Shown here in pieces: positions 47,566 through 60,185 of a stretch of DNA of 64,000 nt. Position 1 is the stretch's first letter; each line of letters starts with the position of its first letter. The translations under genes and the position numbers were made by a program. Below the pieces are notes generated by a model, which saw only the letters and a list, made by a program, of their open reading frames with translations, was not told the origin of the DNA and did no database searches. Source of the stretch: Circinella umbellata (lineage: Eukaryota > Mucoromycota > Mucoromycetes > Mucorales > Lichtheimiaceae); assembly GCA_025093555.1 (NCBI GenBank), contig JAIWNF010000041.1:434001-498000 (forward strand), given 5' to 3'.

Positions 47566-49610
47566 ATGCATTCCAACGTATTAGCAACTGCTACTTTTGA
47601 AGAAATATTGGATGACCTTTCAAGGTAAAAAGAATGGGAGGAAGAAGAAGTTATATATATTGAAGAGATTATATTCTTTGTATCTAACTTTTTATTTTTT
47701 TTACAATAGTCGTTTTATTATTAACGTACCTGAAGCAGAACAACAATCACCTGAACGCATCTGTTTTCAAGTAGAACAAGCGCATTGGTTTTATGAAGAT
47801 TTTGTTCGTTTATTACAACCTAGTTTACCTTCATTTCAACTTAAAACGTTTTCAGAGAAAAATATCCTTTTTTTTTAATTATTATTATATACATAATGAA
47901 TTTATCATTGTGAAATCGAAATTCTTTTCTATATCAAAGAAAAACAATCCTTAACCTTTAAATTTATATTAATTACTTTTCAAGCATTGTCCATTAATGA
48001 AACAATGGGCTCATCAACATGAAAGAGCGTATGCGGATTTTATGCAATATCGTTTTCGAATTCCTGTCTGTGGTGCCATTTTATTAAATGAAAATCTTGA
48101 CAAATGTGTTTTAGTAAAAGGTTGGAGTTCAAAATCAGGTTGGAGTTTTCCAAGAGGAAAAATTAATCAAGACGAAGAATTTGATCATTGTGCTATTCGT
48201 GAAGTAAAGTATATGATATTATTAAAAAAGAAGCTTTGGAAGGGAGGGGGAGTAATATATAAGAGAAGATAATTTATTTATATATATATCTTTAGGTATT
48301 CGAAGAAACTGGATTTGATACAAGTAAATTAATCAAAGATACATATCTTGAAGCAACTATAAGAGAACAATCCATTCGATTATATGTTATTTGCGGTGTA
48401 CCAGAAGATACTGAATTTCGTCCACAAACAAGAAAAGAAATTAGTGTAAGTTTGGATAAAGGGGAGAAAAAAGACAGAGAAAGAAAGAAAGAGGTGTTCA
48501 TTAATTTACCTTTTTTTTTTAAAAAAAAAATAGCAAGTTGAATGGTTCAAATTGGATGAATTACCTGGAATTAAACCGGGAACAAAAGCAACCGGTCGAT
48601 TTTATATGGTTGTTCCATTTGTATGGTAAAGTTGAAAGAAAAGTTATTGTAAGCAAAAAAAAAAGATGTGATCGATGCTAACTTTGTTTATAAATAGTAA
48701 ACTTAAATCTGCATTACCATTGATTCGTAAAGAATATTATCGATCTAAAGGAGGAAAACATTTAAAGAATAATAATAACAACAACAATACGAATCAAAAG
48801 ATGTCACGTAATACTAATAATAATAATAAGAAATCAAATAACGGAAAAAAGGCATCTCCACCTTTACGAACACCTAATTCACCTTTACAAGATAATCATT
48901 CATCCAATAACAGTACAACAACAGCCCCTGAACCATCTGTTGCTTTAAAATCTCTTTTAGGCATTTCATCATCAGTCACCCCTACTGTTACATCATCTAT
49001 TACTACGACTACCAGTACTACTACTAGTAACCCCTCAAACAATAATAAGGAAACAACAACAGCAACAACACCCGAGTCATCCGTAGCTCTTAAATCATTA
49101 TTAGGAATTCAAAAACCATCCAATCCTTCTCCTGAAACATCACGATCAACAAATATTAGTACAAAAATGAATACACAAGAATTACCATCCACAGAACGTT
49201 CATTACTCGAAATGTTACAATTTTCACAACCATCTGGATCACCTTCCTCTACTACTACTATAACTAGTAGTAATAGTAGTACAATGACAACCAAAACAAC
49301 GACGACTAATACTAAAATAGTAGATAAGTCAAAACAAGATAATCAATTGCATCCATTGATGCAGATGTTTAAAGATGCAGGACATGAAATTAAATCAATT
49401 GAAAATGATCAACAGCAAAAAGAAGAATCCAATCCATTGATGAAAATGTTAAAGAATGCAGGACAACAAAATGTAGTAGTAGAATCATCATCATCTACAA
49501 CAACCACAGATAATAATGTATCAACCACAGGCCAAAGTCATCCATTGATTGCTCTATTAAAAGGAGCAGAACGTCAACAAGAACAACAATCTATTATGTC
49601 ATTACAATAA
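47566..49610 (+). CDS. DCP2: mRNA decapping enzyme subunit DCP2, 530 aa, 6 exons
   Basis: The enzyme is a Nudix hydrolase that removes the m7G cap in cytoplasmic mRNA decay. The exons are 47566-47624, 47710-47861, 47977-48203, 48296-48445, 48534-48625 and 48698-49610, 1593 nt in total. Box A region: TFEEILDDLSSRFIINVPE and QAHWFYEDFVRLLQP. The Nudix box spans residues 131-153 (GKINQDEEF ... REVFEETGF). After YRSKGGKHLK the tail is Asn/Thr/Ser-rich. It carries six short hydrophobic motifs of the type bound by decapping activators in yeast Dcp2: SVALKSLLGI twice, RSLLEMLQF, HPLMQMFKDAG, NPLMKMLKNAG and HPLIALLKGA. Intron 2 (47862-47976) is an AT-AC intron. Splicing there gives FSEKIFKHCPL, which agrees with fungal Dcp2. 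Confidence 0.94.
47862..47976 (+). other. U12-type AT-AC intron in DCP2
   Basis: No GT donor can join exons 2 and 3 in frame. The intron begins ATATCCTTT, the exact consensus of minor-spliceosome donors, and ends AC. TCCTTAAC at 47948-47955 matches the U12 branch-point consensus, 22 bases from the end. That is slightly longer than usual. Exon joining (A + TT gives Ile) restores the conserved ...EK-I-F-K-HCPL sequence. Confidence 0.88.
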
Positions 49611-50885
49611 TAAACCTGTTTAATTAAAATACATTCTTTTTTTTACGCCTTCTCTCTTCATCGCCTCTCTTTCTCTCTCTTCATCCCCCTTTCTGAAACT
49701 CTTTTTCTCTTTTAAAATCTTCAGCTTATCATATGATGATTTTGTTTTTCTGTTTTTTTTTCCATGGAGACCTCTTTTCTCCCTTTTTTTTAGAAAAAAA
49801 ACAAAGCCCCAGCCCTTTTTCCCTTCTTCATTCTCACATCCATTAGGTTTTGTTGGGGGCGTAATTTTTTTTTTGTATCCCACACTCTTCCTCACATGTG
49901 TTTATATGGTAATTCTCTCATGATGAACTTGATTCAATTGTGTTTTTTATATCTTGTTTTGTAAATGATGGACAAATTAAAAATAATTTTTTCAAGAGAA
50001 AGGGGTGTCTGTGTGTGTATGTAAAAAAGATTCGAGTGTTACGTTAAACAAAGTTATGCATTCGATAATTAACTTTTTTTTTAAAAAAAGAGTCTGTGTG
50101 TGTGGGATGTGTTTTGTGACTGTTTCAAAATAGACAGAAAATAGTTCCATGTTTTTTCATAGACTGGCCATGTCGTGGCACATATCACGTTTTTTGATGT
50201 CGATCAATTGAAACTTTTTTTTTGGGGGGGGGGATAAAGGTCAAAATTCATTCTCCTCACCCCTTTTAAGTCAAGATAATTGAGTGAAATAACGTTGCTA
50301 CGTAACGTAAAATGTTAAATATGGTTTTTCTTGTTTATATAATCTTAATTTTTACAAAAAAAAGGGAGAAGATGTATTTCTTGAAGTTGTAAGTTTTTTT
50401 TATGCAAATAGATTGTGGCTGTTCAAAAGTTTAAACTTTCCTCAATAGTCAATTTTTTTTTGAAAGTCTTATTTCCCATCCCCCCCCACTCCACACATGC
50501 ATTATAATAATGACAGTAAAGTTTTTTTATACTATTACTAACTAATAGCCCCCATCACTCCTCCCTTTTCCTTCTAAGATGATCGATTGGAAAAAAAAAG
50601 GTAAATGGGCTTTAACCAGTACAAATATAGTACGTGACACGACCTCAATGTTGTAAAAGCTGTCATGAAGGTCGATTTCTTTTTCAAAATGGACTCGGTT
50701 TCTAAGGTTACACACACTTACACTTTACTATAAAATTATAATTCATTTCTTTAAATGGTTAGCCTTCTTTCATTTTATATTAAGGTTTTATCGTTGGGGG
50801 TGGGGAAAAATTAAACAAGTTTCAAAAGGTGGTTTGCCACATTATTATAATTGAAAAAAAAAACCTGTCGTTTAGAAATGTTCGT
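49611..50885. other. Intergenic region, nothing recognised
   Basis: Between DCP2 and the alcohol dehydrogenase. Long pyrimidine tracts (49635-49850) and homopolymer runs (T, A, one G8 near 50225) are present. No coding region was recognised. Confidence 0.5.
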
Positions 50886-50895
50886 GTATAAAAAG
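50886..50895 (+). promoter_or_regulatory. TATA box of the alcohol dehydrogenase gene
   Basis: The string GTATAAAAAG lies about 75 bases before the ATG at 50964 and is followed by a T/C-rich leader. This is the standard position and form of a fungal TATA element. Confidence 0.6.
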
Positions 50896-50963
50896 ACCGT
50901 CATTTTTTGTTCGCTTCTTTTTCTTTTTTTTATCTTTATATATTTACAAGTTTAAATTACAAC

Positions 50964-52556
50964 ATGACTGTTTCTACTTCTTCTTCTGGATACGATATCA
51001 CTGCTTATGCTACAACGTATGTATTATTGAATGAACGGGGAGGGAAGGAGTGGGAAGCACAAAGAAAAGATCTTGGATTTTTACTAAATATTTTTCTAGT
51101 GATAAGCAATTCAAATTCAAGAAAATTGAATACCATGCTGATGCCTTAACCGATTATCAAGTTTATATCAAGATTAAAGCATGTGGTGTTTGTCATACAG
51201 ATATGGATTTTGCTGGTATTCCTGATACTGTGCTTGGTCACGAAGCTGTTGGTGAAATTGTTGAAACTGGATCCAAGATTACAAGTATCAAAAAGGGCGA
51301 TTTGGTTGGTTTTGCTTATATGAAAGAATCTTGTTTGGATTGTTTATTGTGTCATTCGGGTGACGATATCATGTGTCGTAAACGTAAAATGTTCCCTGAA
51401 GGTCTCAATAATGGTTATGCTCATGGTGCAGTATGTGATGGACGATTTGTATATAAGATTCCAGAAGGTATTGAAGCCAAACATGCTGGACCTTTGATGT
51501 GTGCTGGTTCTACTGTATTTTCTGCTATATATAACGCCAATGTGAATCCAACTCATCGTATTGCTATTGTTGGTATTGGTGGTCTCGGTCATCTTGGTTT
51601 GGTATGTATTATTATTATTATTACTATCTAGGGACAATGATCAGGCAACTAATTATTTTATAATGTTATCTATAGCAATTCGCTCGTGCTTGGGGTTGTC
51701 ATGTGACAGCTATCTCACACTCAAGAGTAAGTATTTATATTATTATTGGAAATTGGAAAATCGGAGCTGATTAGAGCAAAAAAAAAGAGATAGTATCTAT
51801 TTGTATGAACTAGTATACTTAATTTTTTATTCTTGTTTTTGCTTACGTTTTCAATAATTGATATTTTTCTAATTATTATAGGATAAAGAAGAAGAAGCAC
51901 TTAAATTTGGTGCTCATGAATATTTGTGTTCCAAGGATTTCACTCCTGAATTTGTTGAAAAGACTGAAAAGTTTGATTTTATTTTAAGTACAGTTGCTGT
52001 TGATCATGATTATAGCACATTTTTAAATTTGTTGGTTCCGTAAGTAATATATAAAGTTGTGGAAGTTGACCCGGGGGTTGGTGGTTAGTTAGTTGGTTGG
52101 AGAAAGAAAGAGAAAGAGAGAGTTTTGGATACATTCTAATATTTTTCACTTTTATCCCGAAAATTCGGTTTTACAGTAACGGAGAATTTAAACTTGTTGG
52201 TATTCCTCCCAATGATATTAAATTTGGTCCTGTTTTACCTTTCCTTTTGGATCAAAAGAAGTTTACCGGTGCTATTTTGGGTGGTAGAAAAATTAATACT
52301 TTATTATTGAAGTTTGCTGCTCGTCATAATATTCGTCCACAAATTGAAGAATTCCCCTTGGTAAATATAAATAACTGGGTTAAAATATATATGTATATAT
52401 ATTCATCATTTTTTTTAATTATATTAGAGTGCTCAAGGTATTGAAGATGCTATTCATCATCTTCATGCAGGAAAAGCCAGATATCGGGGTGTTTTAATTG
52501 CACCAGACGATGAAGAAGTTGAAAAGGTAGAAGCTGTTGAAGAAGCTCAAAGATAA
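50964..52556 (+). CDS. Zinc-dependent alcohol dehydrogenase (Adh6/cinnamyl-type), 358 aa, 6 exons
   Basis: The enzyme is a medium-chain NAD(P)H-dependent oxidoreductase acting on alcohols/aldehydes, probably cytosolic. The exons are 50964-51016, 51100-51601, 51676-51726, 51882-52039, 52177-52360 and 52428-52556, 1077 nt in total. Catalytic zinc ligands are Cys49 (ACGVCHTD), His65-Glu66 (LGHEAVGE) and Cys152 (GPLMCAG). Structural zinc ligands are Cys96, Cys99, Cys102 and Cys110 (ESCLDCLLCHSGDDIMC). The Rossmann motif is GIGGLGHLG at about residue 176. The substrate cannot be read from the sequence. A strong TATA box suggests a regulated or highly expressed gene. Confidence 0.92.
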
Positions 52557-55500
52557 AGAAAAAAACAACAACGATCAACATACGTAACAGCATATATTCA
52601 CAGACCATCCCAACTTTCTTTCTCTCTCTCTCTTTTTTATATCAATTCTGTCTTCTTTTTTCCAATTATCCTCTCTCTACCCTATTTTTTTTATTGACAA
52701 CGATTGAACCCTATCAAGTATCCTTCTCATCGTCAAGTTTTGAAATCATTTGCACTTTTTCTTATTTTTGGATTCCTTTTCTTTTTTAAATAAAAATCAT
52801 TTATTTATATACCATTTATCCGATTCACTTGTTTTATTTTTTATTCTTTTAGAAGAAACATGATCATAATACGTAGCACTGTTTTATTACATGCAACAAA
52901 CTATTGTAATGATATCAAAGTATATCATACATTTTCTAATGTAATCTGAAAAAGAACTTATTTTATTATTAGCATTATTTGAGCACATCATTTATTTCTT
53001 TCTTTTTTCGCTCTATCAAATTTATCAAGTTTACTGAATCATTTAAATTCGGTAGCAACATAATAATTCGGGTACATTGGGTGAAAAAATCAATAACTCG
53101 GAAGAATGGATTGAGTATCGCTGTCAACCCATATTCACAAAAAGAATAGAGCGTCTCATATCAGGATATAGTTGAAATCCCAATGCTTTATCCGCTGGTC
53201 AAATGAGATAATAATCAAGGTACCTGCATATATCGTTGAAAGTAAGATGTATACGTACCACCAGTATTACGTACATCAGTTATATTCTACTTTTATAAAA
53301 ATTTAACATGTCAAAAAAGCTAGGTATTATCATCCAAGCTTTTGAAAACTTTGTTGATCTTAATTAATTCCGGGCGAAAAGAAAATAATGTTTCTCTATG
53401 TGTAATTTAGAGAAAAAACAAAACTTGCATTCAGATATATGGTTAAGGCTATTCTATTTGCCGCGCAAATGAATTATCAAGGGAAAAAAAGCTGATACGT
53501 ATGATGTTTAAACAAGCTTGTATGATTTTATCAGTTAGAGGACTAATTATATGTAAAACAAAAAACTAATACTATTATAAATTCGGACAAGTTCATCCAA
53601 AAAAATAGTAGTAAATCAAGCTAATCTTTATAAAGAGCATTGACCATCTGTGTGATCGACATTCAATAAAAAATCAGCGAGAACAAAGGATATGATCATT
53701 GAATAAAAAAGATATGACAGAATGTAGATCAGATAAAGATAATGTAATCACTTACGTGATTAAACAAGGCAAAAGTGACGCCATCAAAAATCATCATTTA
53801 CGTATATAAAATAATATAACGTCGTTCGATTATTTATTTTACTATTGATATGCGAAACCTGATTTTTCACATCCTTGATGATTCAATGATAAAAGCTTGC
53901 GTTTTCTTGGAATGTATACGCATGGATCAAATTGATAATTATAAAAATAAAATATAAAAACCGTCCAAAGAGAAGACAGAGATGGCGAATTGAAAAGTAG
54001 ATATTTGAACAATACACGAATAGTCTTGCGATTAAATAATAATAATGAATTTATTGCAATAGCACCACATATAAAAATGAAAAGGATCAATAGACATGAG
54101 ATAAATGTTTTAAGGGTATCAGCGTAAGTACGTGTCTAGACTTTGTAAAACTATTGCAAAAGTATGCTAAAAAAATTACCCTCCATGTTGTATTGCCTTA
54201 AACAAAAAATTGAACAGAGTACTTATTTGCTTGGATGTTTTGAATATTCTTTGATACCATCATCTCCTTATTACAGCCTATATACAGTACTGAAAACCAG
54301 GCCATCCGAACAACAAAACTATTATTATATTTTTTTTCAACATAATAAAAACACTTTACCTTTGAACACACATATGTGTTAATTATGATTTTCTATCTTG
54401 AGAGTCTTGTAATTCTTGATTTATAAAAAAAAAACTTTGGTGCTTTTTAAGAATGTTCGTAGCCACTCGTAGAGACGTAAAAGAAACCTTGCAATACCTC
54501 TTTCATGTTCCGCAGTGATATTACCCACTCGACATTACTAGCAGGAGTATTACCCACTGATATGGTAAAGCAAAAGAAAAAAAAAACTCGGCAAAAAAAT
54601 AATAAGTCTGCTTTCTGCCGTGCCATCCATGACTATGTTTATTTTTATTCCGCTCTGTTCAGTCGTGCGGTTGATTTTGGCTTACTATCCTATCCTGCAA
54701 GCGTAGCTTTGCATAGATAATATTTTCTAACGTATGAAGACGTTAAAAAACTGCATTTATGTTATGTTTTGTTTTTTAGTAGCATGATGATAATGAATTA
54801 GCTTGCTCAACCGATTAAAATTACATGAGAAATTGAAAATAATAATATCGTACATTTATATCATATATATGTAAAGTTACGTACGTAATTATGACAAGAT
54901 CAAAATGAAAATTACAAATAGAACGTGAGTTACTTAGAAGCAGATATAGTTATTCTCTAAAGTAAAAAAGTATTAAACTTAGTAATAAACAAAAGCCATA
55001 AAGTAAGCACAATAATTATTAGAATACGTAGAAACAAAATGAATATTCTAAGAAGATAAGCTACTTGCACATCATACTCGGAATCGTAACAGTGTATCTA
55101 TCAAAGTAGAGTAATGTGTGCTTATTCATTATGGTGCTTCTATTAACCAAAAGTATCGCTTGTCATACTCAGGTAAAAAGGGCTTATTAAGCAATTGAAA
55201 GATAGATAGGAATAATATCATCCGTATAGATATATAATTTTATTACTATAAAGGTCTTATATCATATTACTAAGTATCAGAAAAATCGTAAAGATGTACT
55301 AGTGCTTTCTTTCATAACTCTTTATGATATATAACACGGTAAAAAACATGGAGGACAGTAGGATAGTAAAGCACGACCGAAGTCAGCGGAACCAAATAGA
55401 AAAACTGGAGGATGGCACTGCGTCCTTAAAATTCACACAGCAACGACGGAAGTGAAAATTACTTTTTACTCGGAACTCCTTATCCAGCTCAAATTCCGAC

Positions 55501-56402
55501 GTGTGATTAAATAAAAAAAGACTCTTTAGTATCCTACAAAAAAAAAAAACCTGTATCCAGCACAGCAATGGCAGGAAACATCGCGTCTATTTTTACAAAG
55601 AGTATGTGTGTAAATAAATTACATGCCCACACTTTACTGACGAGAACTATAAAAAAATAACTTATGTATAGGATTCACCGAGTATTTTGACCAAGAAATC
55701 TAAGCTCCCAGCTTTGCACATTTCTATTGTTATGACAAGAAAACTTTTATAGAATGTACGCCAAAGCTGAATGCAAGGCGACTTGGTTAAATCGCTTTAA
55801 AATGGCAGTTCGAAAAAGAAATATTGTTGTAAGCAGTACAACTTCTATAATAATAATTGTGACGTACAAAAGGCTGATAAGTTACTTTATCGAAATAGGA
55901 TTACAGACAAGACGGAAAATAATACGACAGGTTAGTTGAATTAGGATTTACAGCTGGTACAGCAGTGGATGAAAACGAGCCATGCTTATAAAAGTGAGCA
56001 ATTATCCAAGATTAAGCCAGTTATTGAAAATGAGCGATCTAATTTTGATATTGTGCTGTACAGTATAAGCTGCTTGATATTAAAATGAATATGATCCAAA
56101 TGAAACATAATAATATTTGTTTTTTATGTGTGTTTACATTCCAAGAAATAACTATGCAGCAAATGTATTTTTTTTTGTTACCACAGTTATCTCAAAATAT
56201 CAATGGATGTTTCTGACCATCCCGATTTTGTAGACCGTAGTTTAGATTTCTTTGGCATGGCTCAAATTCATACAAACAGCTCATTTTTTAAACATGGCTC
56301 GTTTTTATTTTGGATGGCCAAATATAACGCATGCATAACTGGTATCGAGCTGTAAATATATTGATCTTAACCAACTATTGTATTAGGAACTTGAAAAAAA
56401 CT
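52557..56402. other. Long intergenic region, nothing clearly recognised
   Basis: About 3.8 kb of AT-rich DNA. The first 300 bases are the 3' end of the alcohol dehydrogenase gene (pyrimidine-rich, AATAAA-like strings near 52790). Two less AT-rich patches (about 54480-54720 plus strand and 55370-55570) have short open frames but no recognisable motif. No transposon ends, tandem repeats or RNA genes were seen. Confidence 0.45.
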
Positions 56403-58261
56403 ATGAAAATCACTCAACATCAGCAAAAACGTGTCAAACATCCAAATCCCCATCTTTACAAAACCAAACTCACCTCAAACGACAAAACAGAACTTAAGGC
56501 CATTTTTGAAAATCTTGATTCAAAAAATTTTTGGTATTTGAAATCAACGATTCCTGAACAAAATCAAAAAGCCAAGTCTGTTGAAGAGCGCATGATAGAT
56601 TTTGCTCTTAGTTGCAATTATTATCAGTAAGATGTAGTTTGATTGTATATATTGATTGAGGTAACGCTTTGTACATAAATTCATTTGTTTTTTTTTTTGT
56701 TTTTTAATAGTCCAAGGGGACTTGTTGATATCTTTCAGATATCCAACTAAGTCTTAATAACAACTTACCAGTTGTTTCGGGTTTACTTCGTAAAGTCCAG
56801 AACACCTTCAAAAAAATCTTTGATTTTCTCTTGGACACTTCTTTTTCACCAGGAATAAGATAATCGATTCGATTTCTAGAAATCGAGATAATTAAAAATT
56901 TTAATTTTATTAAATTTTTATATTATCATATATTATAAATCAATAGATTTTTTAATTTCATTAAAAATCTTATTATTATAATATATTCGATTAATCTCCC
57001 AAGTCAGCAGCTAATACTTGATCTCACTGATTCAAACTGGGACGGTATATTCACCAAACAGAAAGAAAAGAAATTGAAGATGCTGGATGTAAACTTCTAA
57101 GACCAGTGGATATCTCATTAAACCGCCTATTAAGCGAATTGTATAAACAGGTAATAGATCGTAAAAATGGGTTTATAAACATCAAGACATTTCCCTTATA
57201 ATTCTCATTAGCTTCATATCATAGAAAACCGCAAAAGAAGCGTATCAGTTTGCACGCAACTTTGAGTTTGATCCGGAAGATGACCCTCTTCTTGTATGGT
57301 TATCATCATCTATTCAAGACACTGCACTACTTTATTTGAAGAAAAACAATTTCAATATACAAAATTATCTGGAATCGGATAAGTTGTACTATCTCTGGGG
57401 TTTTTCGAATAAAATTTTCGATACGAGTGACATTTCGGAAATATGAGGAAATGAGGATTCCTGAGAATCTTTATTTTGAGGAGAATTATCCTGAGAATCT
57501 TTTGTTGCTCTTGGGTTAGTAAAAACATTCTATTTTTTATGTGTATAAGTTGAAAATTACATACTATACAAAGCTTACAAAATTAATGTATTGGATTACG
57601 ATGCTTGTAGCAAAGAAAAATCCAGTACTGCCAGTGCATTTGCAACAAACCAAAAAAGAGAATTGTCGGCTGTTGATCCAGTAGAAAATTCTAAAATGGG
57701 AAGAAGAACCGATACAGCCTATATTGGAGGAAATGATGTTGAAGTAGGCTGCTTGGAAATTGGTAAAACTAACCACCAAACTAAAGAATTTATGGATGGT
57801 TCAATCAAGATGCCTATCGCGATGAAAGATATGTTAATGAAATTAGTTGAACAAAACTCATCTCTTGTCAATCAACTTCATATTTTGGGATATCTTATAA
57901 TGGGTACGTTACAATTGATAAATGCTATTTTTTATATGATATTAACTACATCGCCCTTGATACTACTTTAGGTAAAAAAATTAGCCTAATGGATATGGAT
58001 ATCCCTAAGGGATACGTAACAAGAATTCGTCGAACAAAGCAAGTATTATATCCTGATAGTAGCGACAACTTCGTGGTTCGCATTGGCCCACTATTAGAGT
58101 TGGCAGCCATTGGAAAAGAAATAGCTGAAGATACCTATAAGAAGTTTAGTAATAATGTGATTCCGTTGTCAGCAGCTACAGATGAACCAGAAGAATATGT
58201 CATCCCACCTCACGTATCTGGTTTATCATCATTAGCATCATCACCATCATCACATCATTAG
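56403..58261 (+). pseudogene. Broken nuclease-like gene of a second type
   Basis: Exon-like blocks in order are MKITQHQQKRVKHPNPHLYK... to NYYH with a donor at 56628. Next is LILDLTDSNWDGIFTK (about 57007), then after a frame change EIEDAGCKLLRPVDISLNRL to YKQ and a donor. Then come TAKEAYQFARNFEFDPEDDP (about 57230) and YYLWGFSNKIFD followed by a stop (TGA 57443-57445). The next block is SSTASAFATNQKREL, GRRTDTAYIGGNDVEVGCLE (about 57697) and IGKTNHQTKEFMDG. The last block ends GLSSLASSPSSHH at 58261. The R-x-x-D ... GCLEIGK arrangement recalls the PD...GEVK core of the left-hand family, but the proteins are otherwise different. A frameshift near 57065, an unexplained 280-base insert (56740-57000) and the stop suggest a pseudogene. 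Unusual introns could explain some of these breaks. Confidence 0.6.
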
Positions 58262-58561
58262 CAACAGCATCATCATCGTCAAACAAACAGCAACACACTA
58301 GTAGCACAACATCCATCTCGTAGTCTCATTTTCAAATATACGTTTATATCATCATCTTATCGAATTTTTCTCTTTTTATCACTATAACGTAAAAAGTAGC
58401 AGTTTACAAAAAAACAACATTTATTCGTTCCCCTTCATCTATATATTATTTTCAACCATCTTTCATTAATACATGTATGTCCATTTTTTTGAAAAAAACT
58501 ACAGTATGCTTGCATCAATAGTATTACAGGCAAAGTTGGACATAAAACATTTATTTATGAA

Positions 58562-59361
58562 GGGTGTCAGGAAAAAAAGTGTACAATCAAAAAGGTGTAC
58601 TTTTTAAAAGAGCGACATGAATAGCAAAAAAAGTACACTTTTTTTTTATTTCTCTCGAACCTCTTATTATCTATAAAATTACTTTTTTTTCACATAAATT
58701 CTGTAACAGACCCTTTGACGACGAAAAGAAAAAGTAATATTTGATTCATCCAGAACACGAGATATGGAACAACATACTACAAAAAATTATCGTAAAGTTG
58801 GATGGAATTTTTTTGACCTCACTGTCGATTATAAAGCTAAATGAAGATATACCTTCACAGAAACATCTTACTCTTAAGATACTCTATGTTTTTTAGACAG
58901 TTGGTATATACAAGTGTCATAGAAATCTACAATATACCAAATAGATAGGAATGTAATATAATATAATAAACAGCACTCTCTAATAATCAATATAACTGTA
59001 ACATAAGGTCAAGATCGCCATAAAAAATAGCAATATTTTGACCATAGTAATATTTCATTAGATATAAAAGCTACGTACTAGAATATAAAGTACAATGTAT
59101 GATTTTATGTTTGGTATAAAAATAACTGATTTGGTTTCTGTAGATAAAAACGTAATATTTCTTTTGAATAACTCATGAAATTATTTTTATTTGATTCAGT
59201 AAATATTTGGTTTTGAAAAAATACTTTGAGATATTGTGTAGAAAGGTGCATCAAGTCTACGATGAAGCCATAGAACCCAATTGTACACCTTTTTTATGAC
59301 TGGAATTGCGGAATTTCAAAAAGTACACCTTTTTGATTGTACACCTTTTTTCGTGTTTCCC
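58562..59361. mobile_element. Non-autonomous element with terminal inverted repeats
   Basis: The left end (GGGTGTCAGGAAAAAAAG then TGTACAATCAAAAAGGTGT) is matched in inverted orientation at the right end (ACACCTTTTTGATTGTACAC then CTTTTTTCGTGTTTCCC). The inner parts of the arms are almost perfect over about 30 bases and the outer 10 are less similar. Additional copies of GTACAC(C)TTTTT occur inside both ends (58639, 59283). The interior (~700 bp) is AT-rich with no transposase. Short TIRs, small size and possible flanking TA suggest a Tc1/mariner-derived MITE. The exact ends and the target duplication are uncertain. Confidence 0.7.
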
Positions 59362-60053
59362 GTAAATCAGGGCGCCTGTCAAATACTTTTTTTTGGACAG
59401 TGTTGGCATGCATAGGGGTGTTTTTTGTTCGTTCGTTCTTGTGTACGATTTTGTCGCGGTACATGTAAGATGATACCATATACTTCTTAATGTATTTTTT
59501 TTCTTTTATTTCTAGACTATACTTAGTTTTTCAATTAATAGCAATATTATTCGACTGTGAAAATACTAAGTAGTCTGGTTTTTATAGGCTAATACGTAAT
59601 TCTCTTGTTCTAAAATGAAAATTTCAATATGACGTGTATGAGATCGGATAATGTATAGTATTTGATTATAGTTCTCGATGTTCCAAAAAAAAGTAGTTAT
59701 GATGGAAGGAAAAGATACCATCCATGAACTATGAGTATATGAGTGTATATTAACATCAAAAATCATTTTTTCTATAAGTACCGAAACGGGTTAGGGGCGG
59801 GGAGATAAGTTATGCTTTGTGTAAACAAATACACAGACTCACACACTGTTATATTTCTGTGGGGCGAATGACCCGAATTACACGTAGAATGGTGTGACCG
59901 TAATAAAAAATAATTTTCATATAGGTATTAGAAAAGGGATAATCATAACAAAAGAATATGTATACATATACATACATAAGGATTACACAATACTTTGGTA
60001 TAGTTATTTTATTTTACAAAAAAAGATTGGAAAGAAGGAAGTTGGCTGGTAGA

Positions 60054-60089
<36 letters not shown>

Positions 60090-60185
60090 GTATATACCAT
60101 TCTCTCATTTTTTTTTATCATGATGATAATAATGTTGATGATATGGTTAGAGTTGTTGTTTTTTTTTTAATCAGAAGAAAATCGT
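59362..60185. other. Intergenic region with a (TA)n microsatellite
   Basis: AT-rich region downstream of catalase. A pure (TA)n run lies at about 60057-60085. No gene was recognised. Confidence 0.6.

Noticed and set aside
47850..47990. Frameshift or assembly error in DCP2
   Set aside because: The sequence has all hallmarks of a U12 AT-AC intron and splicing restores the conserved protein exactly.
53842..54720. Several short ORFs in the long intergenic region
   Set aside because: Low-complexity or biased composition, no splice-consistent neighbours and no recognisable motif.
60057..60085. (TA)n run as a replication origin or transposon end
   Set aside because: It is a plain microsatellite without any accompanying motif.
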